A stretch of DNA of 7,249 nt from Flavobacteriales bacterium (GTDB lineage Bacteria > Bacteroidota > Bacteroidia > Flavobacteriales_D > CANHHI01), in the NCBI GenBank assembly GCA_947460225.1, contig CANHHI010000077.1, positions 1 to 7,249 on the forward strand. The letters are read 5' to 3'. Below the pieces are notes generated by a model that saw nothing but the letters and a program-made list of their open reading frames with translations, did no database searches and was not told where the DNA came from. Every line of letters begins with the position of its first letter. The stretch's first letter is position 1. A program made the translations under genes and the position numbers. Shown piece after piece: positions 6,244 to 7,249 of the stretch.

Positions 6244-6269
6244 AAAACCCAGCCTAAGCTGGGTTTTTT
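6244..6269. terminator. Bidirectional intrinsic terminator between convergent genes
   Basis: A perfect 10-bp stem pairs 6244-6253 (AAAACCCAGC) with 6258-6267 around a CTAA loop, followed on the plus strand by a run of six T (6264-6269). In the minus direction the stem ends in four T. It lies between the permease, which ends at 6084, and the minus-strand repeat gene, which ends at 6281, and can stop both transcripts. It adjoins the outer arm of the repeat cluster directly. Confidence 0.9.
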
Positions 6270-6280
6270 GTGGGAGCAAT

Positions 6281-7249
6281 TTAGATATACTCGTAGAGGT
6301 TTTTGAGGTAGAGTTTTAAACCATCATCATTATTTCTATAAACAATCTGCCCGCCGCCTACATAGCAAGGATAATCACTATTCATTAGAGTTAAACCTGT
6401 TCCATTTGTGTCGTTTGTGCTGTTAAGTCTTTTTATGTATAGTTTTCCTCCGTCATTCATATTTCTATAAATAATCTGTCCATTACCTACGTAACAAGGA
6501 GTATAGCTACTTGCAGTATTTATCATTATTCCATTGCTCGTGTCGCCGATGTTTTTATAATATAATGCACCACCTTCTATATCATTTCTATAAACTATCT
6601 GCCCATTACCTACGTAACAAGGAAATAAACTATCACAGTTATTTATAGCCATTCCGTTGCTAGTATCATTTATGCTTTTAAGGTATAATTTACTACCATC
6701 ATCATTATTTCTATAAATAATCTGCCGATTGCCTATGTAGCAGGTAGTATAACTATTTACTTTATTTATGGCTATTCCGTCGCTAGTGTCGTTTATGCTT
6801 TTAAGATATAATTTACTACCATCATCGTTATTTCTATAAATAATCTGCCCATTGCTTATGTAACAAGGTTGGTCGCTACTTACGTTATTTATAGCTATTC
6901 CATTGCTGGTGTCGTTGATGTTTTTTAAGTACAATTTACTACCGTCATCATCGTTTCTATAAACAATTTGTCCATTACTTATGTAGCAAATGGAACCAGT
7001 ATTTACACCATTTATTGCCGTTCCATTGCTGGTGTCTTCGCAGAGGAATACGCTGGCTTGTGGTTTTGTGGGCGTTGGGGTTTCTGTGGGGGTGGAGCTT
7101 TGCACTTGCCAAGGGCTAAACTGGTACGCTGGCATTAGCGTTTCTTCCACTTCGGGCAAGATTTCTGGGTTTTCCGCTGTTTCTTCCAATGCGGGCATTT
7201 CAGGCTCGGTTTTCTCCAAAAAGCCTTGGCGCACATAGCAGGTATAACC
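6281..7249 (-). CDS. Tandem-repeat protein, probable DUF5050/TolB-like beta-propeller (5' end beyond window)
   Basis: The frame is open from the right edge to the TAA at 6281-6283, about 322 residues, so the N terminus lies outside the window. A GTG at 7234 is the first possible start inside, but open codons continue upstream (GYTCY), so I treat the gene as partial. Numbering from that GTG, residues 8-33 are acidic and Pro-rich, 46-60 form a Pro/Thr linker (SSTPTETPTPTKPQA), and 67-314 hold six repeats of 41 residues. Each repeat has Cys-Tyr, then GQI(I/V)YRN, then (D/N)DG..LY.K. The 'I.YrN.dDG.kLY' pattern resembles DUF5050/PD40-type blades, and six blades would close a TolB-like propeller. 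No signal peptide, membrane helix or sorting tail is visible in this part. The function is unknown; ligand binding or protein contact outside the cytoplasm is a guess. A repetitive surface protein of another fold is the main alternative. Confidence 0.8.
   Translation of the reverse strand, partial: GYTCYVRQGFLEKTEPEMPALEETAENPEILPEVEETLMPAYQFSPWQVQSSTPTETPTPTKPQASVFLCEDTSNGTAINGVNTGSICYISNGQIVYRNDDDGSKLYLKNINDTSNGIAINNVSSDQPCYISNGQIIYRNNDDGSKLYLKSINDTSDGIAINKVNSYTTCYIGNRQIIYRNNDDGSKLYLKSINDTSNGMAINNCDSLFPCYVGNGQIVYRNDIEGGALYYKNIGDTSNGIMINTASSYTPCYVGNGQIIYRNMNDGGKLYIKRLNSTNDTNGTGLTLMNSDYPCYVGGGQIVYRNNDDGLKLYLKNLYEYI
6293..7036 (-). repeat. Six tandem 123-bp coding repeats
   Basis: The units in gene order are 7036-6914, 6913-6791, 6790-6668, 6667-6545, 6544-6422 and 6415-6293, with a 6-base insertion (two codons, Ser-Thr) between the fifth and sixth. 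Units two and three are closest: bases 6792-6849 and 6669-6726 differ at only 2 of 58 positions. Units one, four, five and six have diverged further. The repeats are visibly more AT-rich than the linker region just upstream. Confidence 0.9.

Noticed and set aside
5835..6245. Minus-strand reading frame over the permease 3' end and the hairpin cluster
   Set aside because: It lies opposite a certain gene, and its other part is made of inverted repeats. The composition (Arg/His/Pro) and lack of any motif do not support a protein.
6293..7036. Regular 123-bp repeats considered as a CRISPR array
   Set aside because: The period is far too long, there is no alternation of identical repeats with unique spacers, and the repeats keep one reading frame.
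6990..7238. Plus-strand reading frame opposite the acidic/Pro-Thr linker of the repeat gene
   Set aside because: The Gly/Val/Ser-rich product mirrors the linker codons on the other strand. The minus-strand repeats show clear protein-level selection.

Overview
The window most likely comes from a member of the Bacteroidota. Three things point there: the order small coiled-coil gene – zapA – rny; the wording of the SerRS class II motifs; and promoters of the TAnnTTTG type combined with A/T-rich leaders that lack a clear Shine-Dalgarno sequence. This is inferred from recognised patterns, not from a database search.

Layout. The left edge (1-70) may hold the last codons of an unidentified plus-strand gene. 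It is followed by a strong bidirectional hairpin terminator at 69-94. From 120 to 3669 everything reads on the minus strand. In transcription order this is serS (seryl-tRNA synthetase), a small coiled-coil protein with a GTG start, zapA (FtsZ-ring accessory protein) and rny (membrane-anchored RNase Y), which ends at the terminator. serS and the small gene each have a recognisable TAnnTTTG box. The last three genes look like one operon joining cell-division and RNA-decay functions. The small gene and zapA are separated by a single base.

The divergent pair at 3765-6084 is a two-gene ABC exporter operon on the plus strand: a NatA-like ATPase, then a NatB-like ABC-2 permease, again one base apart.

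The permease runs into a dense cluster of inverted repeats and hairpins (6077-6243) containing a perfect 24-bp palindrome. I read it as a REP/BIME-like non-coding element; it overlaps the last codons and stop of the permease. A second bidirectional terminator (6244-6269) follows and separates the permease from a convergent minus-strand gene.

That last gene (6281-7249) is cut by the right edge. Its visible part has an acidic region, a Pro/Thr linker and six tandem 41-residue repeats, probably the blades of a DUF5050/TolB-like beta-propeller. The repeats are partly homogenised at DNA level.

The housekeeping genes are ordinary. The two parts that repay attention are the hairpin cluster at 6077-6243 and the repeat protein at the right end.
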